From the NCBI GenBank assembly GCA_030681235.1, contig JAUXWY010000342.1, forward strand, positions 1 through 42,761: DNA of 42,761 nucleotides, given 5' to 3'. This DNA comes from Pirellulaceae bacterium (GTDB taxonomy: Bacteria; Planctomycetota; Planctomycetia; Pirellulales; Pirellulaceae). This document shows positions 8,763 through 16,373 of this stretch, one piece after another (the first letter of the stretch is position 1; the number at the start of each line of letters is the position of its first letter). Both the position numbers and the translations under genes were made by a program. The notes under the pieces are model-generated. The model did not search any database, was not told the origin of the DNA, and was given only the letters and a program-made list of their open reading frames with translations.

Positions 8763-9752
8763 CTATTGCTTTGGCAAATCCGAAACGGGCGGCTCTTGAA
8801 CGGGCGGGTCCAGCTTTGGCGGATCCTGAACGGGCGGGTCCAGCTTTGGTGGATCCAGAACGGGCGGATCGAGCTTTGGTGGATCCAGTGCCGATGGGTC
8901 CGACTTTGGAGGGTCCAACTTTAGTGAGTCGTCCTGTGCCGGATCAGTCTTTGTTGGCACGGGTGGCAGCGAATCGAGATTTAGCAACTGGTTAAGGTCC
9001 AGGCTGGGATTCGAAAGATCAAAATTCGGGGCCGTTCCAAAATTTGCCGGCTTCCAAGTCGCAAATTTTTCTTGGAAGGCTCGTATGGCCGGATCTTGGC
9101 AACGTTGGGCACCATCTTTGGCAAATCGTTCGATCGGATTGTTTTCTAGGGCTGCGAGTTCCTGGTACAGTGGCAGAGCTAAATCGAATTCGCCCAGCGA
9201 TTCATGAGCAAACGCCAACGCATATTTGGCTTGTTGCTTGATCAAATCAGTCGCATGTGGGTAGTCCACCACTTGCTTGAACCGATCCATCGAGGTCTTG
9301 ATTTCTGTTTTGGCTTTTTCCGGATCACGGACCATCTTTTCCAAAGCCGCGTTCAACTCCGCCATACCGGCCAGATTCGTGGCAACCGCTCCGACCAAGG
9401 TCCCGCGGGCCGAATCGGCAGTGCCCTGCAAGTTGGCCGCATTTTTCGCGTTAGCTCCGACGTTGAGTGCGTCCCATTGGTTGCTGACAATGGACTCTTG
9501 GCGACTCACATAAAACGCCCATCCCGATGCAGCCAGCACCACGACCAGGATAGCTGTCACCACCGGAGGGCCATACTCTTTGACAAACGTCTCGACGTTG
9601 GATTCGACCGTTTCCTCCAACGAAACTCCGGGAGCTCCAGGCGGGACCTTGTTGGTCACCCGAGTGGGAGAGGGATGAGCAGGGTCGTTGGAGGTCGTTT
9701 TGGGTTTACTGGTCGACACCGAGAGTTCTCGCTTGTTGAGATGTCCATGCAC
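8763..9752 (-). CDS. Membrane-anchored TPR-like protein with Pro-Asp repeat tail
   Basis: A 329-residue protein resembling YfgM-type anchored TPR proteins. A hydrophilic N-terminus (about 1-60) leads to one membrane segment (near 64-82, VVTAILVVVLAASGWAFYV). A helical region follows to about 235 with TPR-like spacing (KYALAFAHESLGEFDLALPLY). The tail, about 260-329, is a low-complexity repeat of DPPK/LDPPV units encoded by 30-bp tandem repeats. The start is uncertain: GTG at 9752 has no visible Shine-Dalgarno, while GTG at 9719 has a weak GAGAA upstream. It follows rpoZ in the leftward run. Function unknown; a role in envelope protein assembly is only suggested by the family resemblance. Confidence 0.78.
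   Translation of the reverse strand: MHGHLNKRELSVSTSKPKTTSNDPAHPSPTRVTNKVPPGAPGVSLEETVESNVETFVKEYGPPVVTAILVVVLAASGWAFYVSRQESIVSNQWDALNVGANAKNAANLQGTADSARGTLVGAVATNLAGMAELNAALEKMVRDPEKAKTEIKTSMDRFKQVVDYPHATDLIKQQAKYALAFAHESLGEFDLALPLYQELAALENNPIERFAKDGAQRCQDPAIRAFQEKFATWKPANFGTAPNFDLSNPSLDLNQLLNLDSLPPVPTKTDPAQDDSLKLDPPKSDPSALDPPKLDPPVLDPPKLDPPVQDPPKLDPPVQEPPVSDLPKQ
8791..8880. repeat. 30-bp tandem repeat inside the TPR protein gene
   Basis: Three in-register 30-bp units (8791-8820, 8821-8850, 8851-8880) share the core GAACGGGCGG and AGCTTTGG and decay into a fourth, degenerate unit to about 8925. On the - strand they encode ten-residue LDPPKLDPPV-type repeats. The copy number is likely to vary between strains. 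Confidence 0.8.
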
Positions 9753-9839
9753 AAAGTCACGCCGACCGGGTCATAGAAAACGCGCTCGAGGACTTGTCAG
9801 CTGTGGTTATACGTCTGTTGCCGGCTGGATGCAAGACAA

Positions 9840-10100
9840 TTACAGATCGTCCAAATCCAATTCTGGAGCTTCGGTTTGCGGTTCCGGGCTGCGAAACGCG
9901 ACATCGTTTTCTGGGTCCAAGAAGATTTTGTCTTCGAGAATTTCCTGCAAGGCGATCGCCATTCGATCGGTTTTGGTGGTGGCGACCAGCGGCCGCGAAC
10001 CCCGGACCAATTGCACGACCCGCTTCTGCAATAGCGTGGACAGCTTGAACCGACCACCGACTTTGTTGACGATGTCTTCTTCTTTTAGTTCTTCGTACAA
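9840..10100 (-). CDS. rpoZ: RNA polymerase omega subunit
   Basis: An 86-residue protein matching the omega subunit, which helps fold and assemble beta' in RNA polymerase. It carries [20 protein letters not shown] (about 16-35), corresponding to the conserved omega helix region, then [15 protein letters not shown] and an acidic tail. TTG at 10100 is chosen because GGAGAA lies six bases upstream. It overlaps the end of gmk by 16 bases; the gmk-rpoZ pair is a classic bacterial arrangement, which supports the call. It is short but complete. Confidence 0.9.
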   Translation of the reverse strand: MYEELKEEDIVNKVGGRFKLSTLLQKRVVQLVRGSRPLVATTKTDRMAIALQEILEDKIFLDPENDVAFRSPEPQTEAPELDLDDL

Positions 10101-10666
10101 GTTGTTTCTCCGCTAGTTTCGATCAAAAGACAAATTTCCTGAACGGTTTGGCCCACATCATGATTGACAATCACATGCTGGTACAGGCCTGATTGCCGCA
10201 GTTCCTCAGCGGCAACCGCCAGTCGCCGCTGGATCGAGGCTTCGCTTTCCGTGTTGCGACCCCGCAATCGGCGTTCTAATTCTCCCAGACTCCCTGGGTG
10301 AATGAACACCGTCAGAACCGCTGGGTGGTTGCCCAGCACCGCTTTGGCCCCTTCAACATCGATCTCCAAGACCACATGTTTTCCAGCGTCCAGAGCTTCA
10401 AGTACCGGTTGGCGGAGCGTCCCGTACCAATCCCCGCGGCCGAACACTTCCGCACATTCCAAGAAATCGTTGCGGCGACGATGTTCGGCAAATTGCTCGT
10501 GGGAGAGGAAATGATAACTCTTGCCGTCAATTTCTCCAGGCCGGGGGTCGCGAGTTGTAGCCGATACACTCAAGCAAATGGGTTGCTTGCAGCTAGCAAT
10601 CACTTGCCCGACCACCGTGCTCTTGCCAACCCCCGAGGGTCCAGAAATCACAATTAGCTTTGCCAT
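10085..10666 (-). CDS. gmk: Guanylate kinase
   Basis: Gmk converts GMP to GDP with ATP in the cytoplasm. The 193-residue protein has the P-loop GPSGVGKST at 9-17, the GMP-binding [13 protein letters not shown] near 33-45, YHFLS, and the lid region with [10 protein letters not shown] and RRL. Length is normal for the family. It lies between yicC upstream (seven bases away) and rpoZ downstream (overlapping), the widespread yicC-gmk-rpoZ order. Confidence 0.97.
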   Translation of the reverse strand: MAKLIVISGPSGVGKSTVVGQVIASCKQPICLSVSATTRDPRPGEIDGKSYHFLSHEQFAEHRRRNDFLECAEVFGRGDWYGTLRQPVLEALDAGKHVVLEIDVEGAKAVLGNHPAVLTVFIHPGSLGELERRLRGRNTESEASIQRRLAVAAEELRQSGLYQHVIVNHDVGQTVQEICLLIETSGETTCTKN

Positions 10667-10673
10667 GCCGCAC

Positions 10674-11582
10674 TCACTCGACGTTTTGGACCATTTCCCG
10701 CATCCGCTCGATGCAGGTCTTCAAATCGACGACCTGCACGGCGATCTCGGCATCGTTGCCCTTGCTGCCGATGGTGTTGGTTTCTCGAACCATTTCTTGG
10801 ATCAAAAAGTCCATTTTGCGGCCCTGGCTTTCGGAGTCGTCCAGCAATCGGCGGAATTGATCCAAATGGCTTCGCAACCGCACGACTTCTTCGGAGAAGT
10901 CGCAGCGATCGGCGTAAACAGCCACTTCACGAATCAGGTCGACGGACCATCCTTGGCCAAACGCAGCACCCTCCGGCCCGCCGACCGCCGTCACCAATTG
11001 TTGGATTCGGTCCAAGATCCGCTGCTGGTAGGTTTGGCTGACCGTCGGTGCGCGGCGTTCGATTTCCTGGAGGCGCGAAGTCATGATTTCGAGATTTTGA
11101 GCGAGATCCCTCTGCATGGCTTGGCCTTCAACGGCCCGCATCTCGTTCAGTTGTCGGATGGCCTGCAATACGGCAGTTTCCATCAACGGCCACAACGCTT
11201 CGACTTGCTCCCGATTGCCGCCACCCTCGTCTGTCACACCGGGCAACGTCAGGATCGCCGCCAATAGTTCGGCCGAGTTCGCTTCCATGACGTCCCCGTT
11301 GATTTCCCGCAATTGACGTTGGTAACCAGCAATGACCTCGCTATTGAGCCGGTAGGCGCTTTCCAGGCTCCCGGCTGAAACGCGTAGATTCAAATTCAAA
11401 GTGCCGCGTCGAACCTGGGTCTGAACGACCCGTTCAATCCTCGGAGCAAGCTCGTTGAACAGCTCGCCGCAGCGAACGCTTACTTTTAAGAAACGATTAT
11501 TGACCGACCGAACCTCGGCCTGAACCGTATTGCCGGCTTGGGAAACCATTGCCTGGCCTTGGCCCGTCATGCTCAGTAACAC
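10674..11582 (-). CDS. yicC: YicC/YloC family endoribonuclease
   Basis: A 302-residue YicC family protein; members are reported endoribonucleases. The N-terminus has the signature SMTGQGQA followed by VRSVNNRFLK. The C-terminal conserved part includes DRCDFSEEVVRLRSHL, GRKMDFLIQEMVRETNTIGSK and the final LKTCIERMREMVQNVE. The frame is open far upstream but family alignment puts the start at GTG 11582, giving VLLSMTG, with AAAAGG about eight bases upstream. ATG at 11570 is the alternative. It precedes gmk by seven bases. The central helical part may serve oligomerisation, as in the family. Confidence 0.92.
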   Translation of the reverse strand: MLLSMTGQGQAMVSQAGNTVQAEVRSVNNRFLKVSVRCGELFNELAPRIERVVQTQVRRGTLNLNLRVSAGSLESAYRLNSEVIAGYQRQLREINGDVMEANSAELLAAILTLPGVTDEGGGNREQVEALWPLMETAVLQAIRQLNEMRAVEGQAMQRDLAQNLEIMTSRLQEIERRAPTVSQTYQQRILDRIQQLVTAVGGPEGAAFGQGWSVDLIREVAVYADRCDFSEEVVRLRSHLDQFRRLLDDSESQGRKMDFLIQEMVRETNTIGSKGNDAEIAVQVVDLKTCIERMREMVQNVE

Positions 11583-11613
11583 GGCGAACGCCTTTTCTAA
11601 ATCTTGTAAATGA

Positions 11614-12156
11614 CTACAGCCCGGAGCCGTCGGTTTTGGGGACTGCCTGCGAACCGGCATCGCCACCGGTTGTCCCGGCATCGCCATCTGTCGATTTGGC
11701 GTCGGGCGAAGTTCCGCTGGACTCCGCTGGTGCTTTGGCAGCGTCTCCCTCGGCCGTGCCAGTTGCGTCCGTGCCAGTGTCGCCGGTCTTGGGTAGATCG
11801 AGCGACGGGGTTGTCGGCAGGTCGACCAATGGGCCAGGAGCCTTTTCGGCTGGTACGGTGGCTCCACCGCCGGCTGTTGGTTCGCGTTCGCCGACCGGCG
11901 CGACCCGGGGGCCTTGAATCAACAGAATGGTAAACAGGCACAGGACAAACCAAAAGATCGCCATGACGGCCGTGATACGAGTGAATGTATCGCCCGCTTT
12001 GGCACCAAACGCGCTACTACCACCGCTGCCGCCTAATGCGCCAGCCAGTCCGCCGCCACGTCCACGTTGGATCAGGATCAAAAAAATCATGATGAGCGAG
12101 GTAAAAAACAATAACGATCCCATCACGATCTGGATGTATAGATTCGCAATTAGCAC
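11614..12156 (-). CDS. secG: Protein translocase subunit SecG with long C-terminal extension
   Basis: SecG is the small accessory subunit of the SecYEG channel. The core has two membrane segments: SLLFFTSLIMIFLILIQ and VMAIFWFVLCLFTILLIQ. They flank the hallmark cytoplasmic loop RGRGGGLAGALGG followed by SSAFGAKAGD. About 95 residues of disordered, Pro/Thr/Ala/Asp-rich sequence follow the second segment, making it about 180 residues against the usual 75-110. Start choice is uncertain: GTG 12156 has AAGG upstream at long spacing, TTG 12198 and ATG 12123 are also in frame. It lies between tpiA and yicC. Confidence 0.88.
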   Translation of the reverse strand: MLIANLYIQIVMGSLLFFTSLIMIFLILIQRGRGGGLAGALGGSGGSSAFGAKAGDTFTRITAVMAIFWFVLCLFTILLIQGPRVAPVGEREPTAGGGATVPAEKAPGPLVDLPTTPSLDLPKTGDTGTDATGTAEGDAAKAPAESSGTSPDAKSTDGDAGTTGGDAGSQAVPKTDGSGL

Positions 12157-12297
12157 GGTCGATAGTACCTTGTAAAAAGATAAACGAAAACGCCGCAATT
12201 TGCCGTTCGGCGACTACGTAGCGGTAGCGGTCATTAGAAACAGGAATCCGGTTTGGTGCAACGGCATCCAAAAACAACTTGGCAGAAAACTACCAGG

Positions 12298-13062
12298 TCA
12301 TGCGACTTTTTGCGTCTCGGTCGCCCGAATGATCCCCAAAAACGACTCGGCCTTTAGTGATGCGCCACCGACCAACGCACCATCGATGTTGGCTTGCGAG
12401 AGCAATTCTGCCGCATTATCGGCCTTCACGCTGCCGCCGTAAAGGATTCGTACTTGAGCGGCGGTAGCGGGCGAGAAACTCTTGCTCAGCCATTGGCGAA
12501 TCGACGCGTGGACTTCTTCGGCTTGAGCGGGAGTGGCGACTTGGCCGGTTCCGATCGCCCAAACGGGCTCGTAGGCAACGACGGTCTGCAGCATTTGCTC
12601 GGCGGAAAGGCCCGCCAGGCTCGTGCGGCATTGTTCCAACACGACTTGATCCGTCTGCCCCGCTTGGCGTTGCTCTAAAAGCTCGCCGACGCAGACGATG
12701 GGTGTCAGGCCAGCCCGCAGGGCGGCCAACGTCTTGCGTTGGACCTGCTCGCTGGTTTCCCCCAGTAAGTTTCGGCGTTCGCTGTGACCGAGAATCACGG
12801 TCGTCACGTTTAGGTCACACAGCATTTGGCAACTGATTTCGCCGGTGAACGCGCCGTCGGCATTTTCGTTCACGTCTTGGGCTCCGACGGCCAATCCCGT
12901 GTCGGCGGCGATGACGGCGTCCAGGTACACCGCTGGGGGGAAAACGGCGACATCGGCCGAAAGCGAGCCGTTCAAGCCGGCCGCAATTTCCCGAGCCAGG
13001 GCCACGCTTTGGGCTCGGTTCAAGTTCATTTTCCAGTTTCCGGCAATGAGGGGTCGTCGCAT
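12298..13062 (-). CDS. tpiA: Triosephosphate isomerase
   Basis: TpiA interconverts dihydroxyacetone phosphate and glyceraldehyde 3-phosphate in glycolysis and gluconeogenesis. The 254-residue protein has the substrate-binding NWKMN (K11), the electrophilic His in ILGHSERR near 97, the catalytic Glu in AYEPVWAIGTG near 170 and the phosphate loop YGGSVK followed by GALVGGASL. The ATG at 13062 starts MRRPLIAGNWKMN, right for the family; the longer open frame to 13101 is not needed. A tpiA-secG order is widespread in bacteria. Confidence 0.97.
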   Translation of the reverse strand: MRRPLIAGNWKMNLNRAQSVALAREIAAGLNGSLSADVAVFPPAVYLDAVIAADTGLAVGAQDVNENADGAFTGEISCQMLCDLNVTTVILGHSERRNLLGETSEQVQRKTLAALRAGLTPIVCVGELLEQRQAGQTDQVVLEQCRTSLAGLSAEQMLQTVVAYEPVWAIGTGQVATPAQAEEVHASIRQWLSKSFSPATAAQVRILYGGSVKADNAAELLSQANIDGALVGGASLKAESFLGIIRATETQKVA

Positions 13063-13137
13063 GGTTGGTTCTCGGGGGTGGTGGGTGCAGGGTTGAATCA
13101 ACCTCGAAAGTCGAGGTTTTGTGTGTCGAGCGATGGA

Positions 13138-13455
13138 TCAGGTGCTGGGAGTATCGGACCGGCGAAACACCGCCACGATATCTTCGACCGGCACGACAAA
13201 TAGGTGATTGTCGCTTTCAAAGTCGACGGGAATCGCGTTTTTTGGATGAAACAAGACCTTGTCGTACTGCCGGAGCGGCACGTTCTCATCATTTTCAACG
13301 GCGGCGGAGATCGTTACGATCCGACCCGTGATGGTCGGGATTTCGGCATCGTCGGGGAGTGCGATTCCGCCTTTGGTTTGCCGCTTTGGTTCATCTTTGC
13401 GAACCAAAACGCGGTGGCCGATGGGCTCGACGTATTCGAACGATGGGCTGGGCAT
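13138..13455 (-). CDS. groES: Co-chaperonin GroES-like protein without adjacent groEL
   Basis: A 105-residue GroES family protein, which caps the GroEL folding chamber. IGHRVLVRKDEP opens the fold, KGGIALPDD corresponds to the mobile loop that contacts GroEL, and YDKVLFHPKNA with VVPVEDIVAVF closes the beta barrel. The loop is recognisable but the sequence is divergent. No groEL lies in the window; the next leftward gene is tpiA, 75 bases downstream. It may be a secondary paralogue or partner of a distant groEL. Confidence 0.88.
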   Translation of the reverse strand: MPSPSFEYVEPIGHRVLVRKDEPKRQTKGGIALPDDAEIPTITGRIVTISAAVENDENVPLRQYDKVLFHPKNAIPVDFESDNHLFVVPVEDIVAVFRRSDTPST

Positions 13456-13541
13456 AACGCTCGTTGGGGAAAGGTCGGGACACGAACAGGAGTCGACAAC
13501 TTAATCGGAAGGAAGTGGTTTTGGCAAGGCAACTTTTGGGC

Positions 13542-13569
13542 TTGTCAACAAAATTCATTCTGTCACAAT
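13542..13569 (+). promoter_or_regulatory. Candidate sigma-70 promoter for the bL25-pth-bS6 run
   Basis: TTGTCA (13542-13547, five of six consensus bases) and CACAAT (13564-13569, four of six) are separated by 16 bases. The predicted transcript would begin about 75 bases before the bL25 GTG. It lies in the divergent region between groES and bL25. This is pattern-based only. Confidence 0.4.
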
Positions 13570-13650
13570 ACGCGATTCCCGCGAGCGAGGTGCTTGCGGG
13601 ATCGAGCTAATTGAAGTGCTGGGCTAATAGAAATTCTGGGAGATCGATAG

Positions 13651-13923
13651 GTGACCAACCTAGACGTAAAGCTGCGGAGCGAAAAAGGGACGGCTCAATG
13701 CTGCCGCCTACGCGAGACGGGATGGATTCCTGGGGTTCTGTACGGCGGTGACGGTGGAAACGTTGACGTTTCGCTGAATGCCAAGCAACTTTTGTTGGCG
13801 GTTCGCAAGGGAATGGCCAACTTTGAATTGCAAGGGGAAGTCAGCGGGAAGGTCGTGCTCAAGGCCGTGCAGTACAATGGCTTGGGAAGCGTCGTTCTTC
13901 ACGTGGATTTATTGCGAGCCTAA
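13651..13923 (+). CDS. rplY: Ribosomal protein bL25, single-domain form
   Basis: A 90-residue bL25 homologue, which binds 5S rRNA in the large subunit. It shows LRSEKGTAQCCRLRETGWIPGVLYGG, the family's LR.E.GK...R.LR..G.IPAVLYG pattern, then a short beta barrel ending KAVQYNGLGSVVLHVDLLR. It lacks the C-terminal domain of the longer Ctc/TL5 form, so it is the short type. GTG at 13651 has GGGAGA upstream. pth begins nine bases downstream, matching the common ctc-pth order. Confidence 0.85.
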   Translation: MTNLDVKLRSEKGTAQCCRLRETGWIPGVLYGGDGGNVDVSLNAKQLLLAVRKGMANFELQGEVSGKVVLKAVQYNGLGSVVLHVDLLRA

Positions 13924-13931
13924 CGCGGCAA

Positions 13932-14489
13932 ATGAAGGTCGTCGTTGGGTTGGGGAATCCGGGTCGCGAGTACGAGAACACCCGGCACAATGTGGGCTTT
14001 GCGGTCATTGGTGCGCTGTCGCGGCGAAGTGGTGGAACGCGGCCGATTGCAAAGTTTCAAGCTGAATTGACGGAAATTCGCCTCGGTTCTGACAAGGTGG
14101 TGCTGGTTTGCCCCTTGACGTACATGAACCGGAGCGGGACAACCATTGGTCCACTGGTCGCATTTTATAAGTTGCCGCTGGAGGACCTGATGGTTGTCTG
14201 TGACGACCTAAGTTTGCCGCTCGGAAAGATCCGACTGCGAGCCCAAGGTTCGTCGGGGGGGCAAAAGGGGTTGCAAGACGCAATTCGAGTTTTGGGAAGC
14301 GATACGTTTCCGAGATTACGATTGGGGATTGGGGCCACGCCAGTGGGCTGGGAAACGGCCGATTTCGTGCTCAGTCGGTTTTCGGCAGAAGAAACAACGG
14401 TCGTCCAGCAGGCGGTGGTGACCGCTGCTGATGCGGTAGAGTCCTGGGTCAATTCGGGACTTTCCGCAACCATGAATAAATTCAATTGA
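13932..14489 (+). CDS. pth: Peptidyl-tRNA hydrolase
   Basis: Pth frees tRNA from peptidyl-tRNA that falls off ribosomes. The 185-residue protein opens with GLGNPG (6-11) and TRHNVG with catalytic His19, has YMNRSG with the substrate-binding Asn, then CDDLSLPLGKIRLR and GSSGGQKGL. The last replaces the GGHNGL of E. coli with GGQKGL. PRLRLGIG completes the core. Start is ATG, nine bases after bL25. It is complete and of usual length. Confidence 0.96.
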   Translation: MKVVVGLGNPGREYENTRHNVGFAVIGALSRRSGGTRPIAKFQAELTEIRLGSDKVVLVCPLTYMNRSGTTIGPLVAFYKLPLEDLMVVCDDLSLPLGKIRLRAQGSSGGQKGLQDAIRVLGSDTFPRLRLGIGATPVGWETADFVLSRFSAEETTVVQQAVVTAADAVESWVNSGLSATMNKFN

Positions 14490-14531
14490 GGGTGAAAGCT
14501 GGCTGTAAAGCCGTATTGAGGAGTAGTGACT

Positions 14532-14924
14532 TTGGACGCGAATGTATACGAATTGATGCTGATCTTGGATCCCAATACCTATGCCAAAGATCCGGGCGGA
14601 GTGGCCAATATGGTCAAAGGCATGATCGAAGGCCACGGCGGAACCGTGATGGCCAATCGGCTTTGGAACGAACAGCGATTGGCTTTCCCGATCGACGGAC
14701 ATCGCAAAGGGGTGTATTGGCTGACGTATTTCAGCATCAAGGGCGGTGAGTTGGCGAAGATCGAGCGCCAGTGTGTGATTACCGATTCGATTATTCGGCA
14801 CATGGCCATCAAGATTGATCCGCGTCTGACCGAAACCTTGGTGGCGATGGCTCTGGGAGAACGCCCGATGAAGTCGCTGGCCAGCGAGATCAAAGAACCG
14901 ATCGGGGCCGATTCGGACGAGTAG
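14532..14924 (+). CDS. rpsF: Ribosomal protein bS6
   Basis: A 130-residue bS6 homologue of the small subunit platform. It begins with the typical YELMLILDPN, has GG.V...RLWNEQRLAFPIDGHRKGVYWLTYF and ends with an IIRHMAIKID strand and an acidic tail. TTG at 14532 is preferred since GAGGAG (14518-14523) is eight bases upstream; GTG at 14526 is only two bases from it. It stands before ssb as in many bacteria, but the partner bS18 gene is absent from the cluster. Confidence 0.93.
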   Translation: MDANVYELMLILDPNTYAKDPGGVANMVKGMIEGHGGTVMANRLWNEQRLAFPIDGHRKGVYWLTYFSIKGGELAKIERQCVITDSIIRHMAIKIDPRLTETLVAMALGERPMKSLASEIKEPIGADSDE

Positions 14925-15110
14925 TTCGAAAAATTTTTCCGGGATGGCAGTTTTCGCGTTGAAATTTGGTATGATGGGCGGCATCGGTCGGTTTTCCGGT
15001 TGATGTGCCGGAACCGTAATTCAACGGTGCAAGGGCTCTGCACTGCTTTTTTTGTGGCTGTCTCGCGGGCAATGACGACGGCGAAGCAGCAAATTGCAGG
15101 AGTGTCAGTC

Positions 15111-15572
15111 ATGGCTAGTTTCAATCGTGTTATTTTGATGGGGAACTTGACCCGAGACGTTCGCTTGGAGAAAACTCCCCAAGGCACGTCCGTGGCCGAG
15201 GTCGGCTTGGCGGTCAAAGACCGCGTCAAGCGGAACGGTGAATGGGTCGACGATGTCACTTTCGTCGATATTGTCCTGTGGGGTCGGACTGCGGAAATCG
15301 CGGGCGAATACCTGAGCAAAGGTTCGCCGGCATTTTTTGAAGGTCGACTCAAGTTGGAGACGTGGGAAAACAAAGAGGGGCAAAAGCGGTCCAAAATGCG
15401 AGTGATCGCCGATCGATTGCAACTGCTCGGCACACGGGCTAGCGGTGGATCGGCTGGCGGTGGATCGGCTGGCGGTGGGTCGGCCGGTGGTTCGGTGCCG
15501 ACGGGTTCGGCAATCGGAGCGGTCCACGGCGGGCAGGATCACGACATTCCAGAAGAAGATATTCCGTTCTAA
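15111..15572 (+). CDS. ssb: Single-stranded DNA-binding protein
   Basis: SSB coats single-stranded DNA in replication and repair. The 153-residue protein has an OB fold in about 1-105 ([55 protein letters not shown]). A Gly-Ser-Ala linker encoded by 15-bp repeats follows, then the acidic tip [11 protein letters not shown], the SSB-Ct peptide that recruits partner proteins. ATG at 15111 has AGGAG nine bases upstream; the frame is open from 15000 but without support. It sits between bS6 and bL9. Confidence 0.96.
   Translation: MASFNRVILMGNLTRDVRLEKTPQGTSVAEVGLAVKDRVKRNGEWVDDVTFVDIVLWGRTAEIAGEYLSKGSPAFFEGRLKLETWENKEGQKRSKMRVIADRLQLLGTRASGGSAGGGSAGGGSAGGSVPTGSAIGAVHGGQDHDIPEEDIPF
15444..15488 (+). 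repeat. 15-bp tandem repeats in the ssb linker
   Basis: Three 15-bp units (15444-15458, 15459-15473, 15474-15488), the first two identical and the third with two substitutions, each encoding GGSAG. This is the flexible linker between the OB fold and the SSB tip, and a likely spot for length change by slippage. Confidence 0.85.
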
Positions 15573-15629
15573 GGAATGTGGCTCGCTGGTGAACGCCGGT
15601 GAGTTTTGGCGATGGAAATATTGTTGCCG

Positions 15630-15670
15630 TGCGGCAGCCGATATCCAATCGGTTGCCGCATCGGTTTTTT
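15630..15670 (+). terminator. Intrinsic terminator between ssb and bL9
   Basis: A 13-bp stem (15630-15642 with 15648-15660, one G-U pair) has a 5-base loop and is followed by TCGGTTTTTT. It lies 58 bases after the ssb stop, so it would cut the bL9 message from the upstream run unless read through. Confidence 0.8.
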
Positions 15671-15686
15671 AACTGAATCGTTGGAT

Positions 15687-15726
15687 GCCGACACCGTCGG
15701 CGATTTTTGATGCCGGCCTTGTCGGC
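15687..15726 (+). promoter_or_regulatory. Twin hairpins in the bL9 leader
   Basis: Two similar small hairpins follow the ssb terminator: GCCGAC/GTCGGC (15687-15692 with 15696-15701) and GCCGGC/GTCGGC (15712-15717 with 15721-15726, one G-U). Both are preceded by GAT and have three-base loops. They stand 28 bases before the bL9 ATG and may be a leader element or a remnant duplication. Function unknown. Confidence 0.4.
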
Positions 15727-15753
15727 GGATGTGAATGCGAAAGAAGTCAGAAT

Positions 15754-16302
15754 ATGCCACACCTCAAACCAAAAAAGCGACGTCCGTCTGTTAAAGGCTT
15801 CAAGCGAATGCCCAAGGCCGCCAATGGCGGAATCGAGCTTCTATTGATCCAATCGGTCGACCATTTGGGCAAACAGGGCGATGTTGTTTCCGTCCGCCCC
15901 GGGTTCGCGAACAACTACCTCCTGCCGCAAGGCTTGGCCACTGTTGCCACCGATCACCACAAGCGAATGGTGGAAAAGCACCGCGAGAAACTGGTGGCCA
16001 TCGAAAAGGCTCGTCTAAAGTCACTCCTGGACTTGGCGGCCGAACTTGGCAAGCAAAGCGTGACCATCGAAGCCAACGCCAGCGACGAAGGCCACCTTTA
16101 TGGCAGCGTCAGCGCCTCTGACATCGTCGGCGCTCTCAAGGCGATGAATATCGATATCACTCGCGATCAGCTGCGTATGGAGGGTGTGCTCAAGGAAGTC
16201 GGCCTGTATTCGGTCAAGGTTCGTTTGCACTCCGATGTCGAAGCCGAAATCAAGGTTTGGGTCGTGCCAACCTCGGGTGAAGACGTCGTGCCCAGAGGTT
16301 AG
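15754..16302 (+). CDS. rplI: Ribosomal protein bL9
   Basis: A 182-residue bL9 homologue of the large subunit. The N-domain has IELLLIQSVDHLGKQGDVV, then PGFANNYLLPQGLA (the family signature). A long helix follows from about 70 to 100, and the C-domain includes EGHLYGSVSASDI and EVGLYSVKVRLH. A basic N-terminal extension of about 20 residues (PKKRRPSVKGFKR) precedes the usual start. ATG at 15754 is preferred and includes it; ATG 15808 would remove it. The strong terminator at 16334 ends the cluster. Confidence 0.95.
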   Translation: MPHLKPKKRRPSVKGFKRMPKAANGGIELLLIQSVDHLGKQGDVVSVRPGFANNYLLPQGLATVATDHHKRMVEKHREKLVAIEKARLKSLLDLAAELGKQSVTIEANASDEGHLYGSVSASDIVGALKAMNIDITRDQLRMEGVLKEVGLYSVKVRLHSDVEAEIKVWVVPTSGEDVVPRG

Positions 16303-16333
16303 TGAGTCGGCAGCATCCTGTTGGAAGAATTCA

Positions 16334-16373
16334 CCCCCGAGGACGTCAAAGGCGACCTCGGGGGTTCTTTTTT
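16334..16373 (+). terminator. Strong intrinsic terminator after bL9
   Basis: CCCCCGAGG (16334-16342) pairs perfectly with CCTCGGGGG (16356-16364), a 13-base loop, followed by TTCTTTTTT. It lies 31 bases after the bL9 stop and closes the ribosomal cluster. Confidence 0.9.

Noticed and set aside
14579..15433. 284-residue reverse-strand ORF over bS6 and ssb
   Set aside because: It overlaps two firmly identified genes in antisense, no start context.
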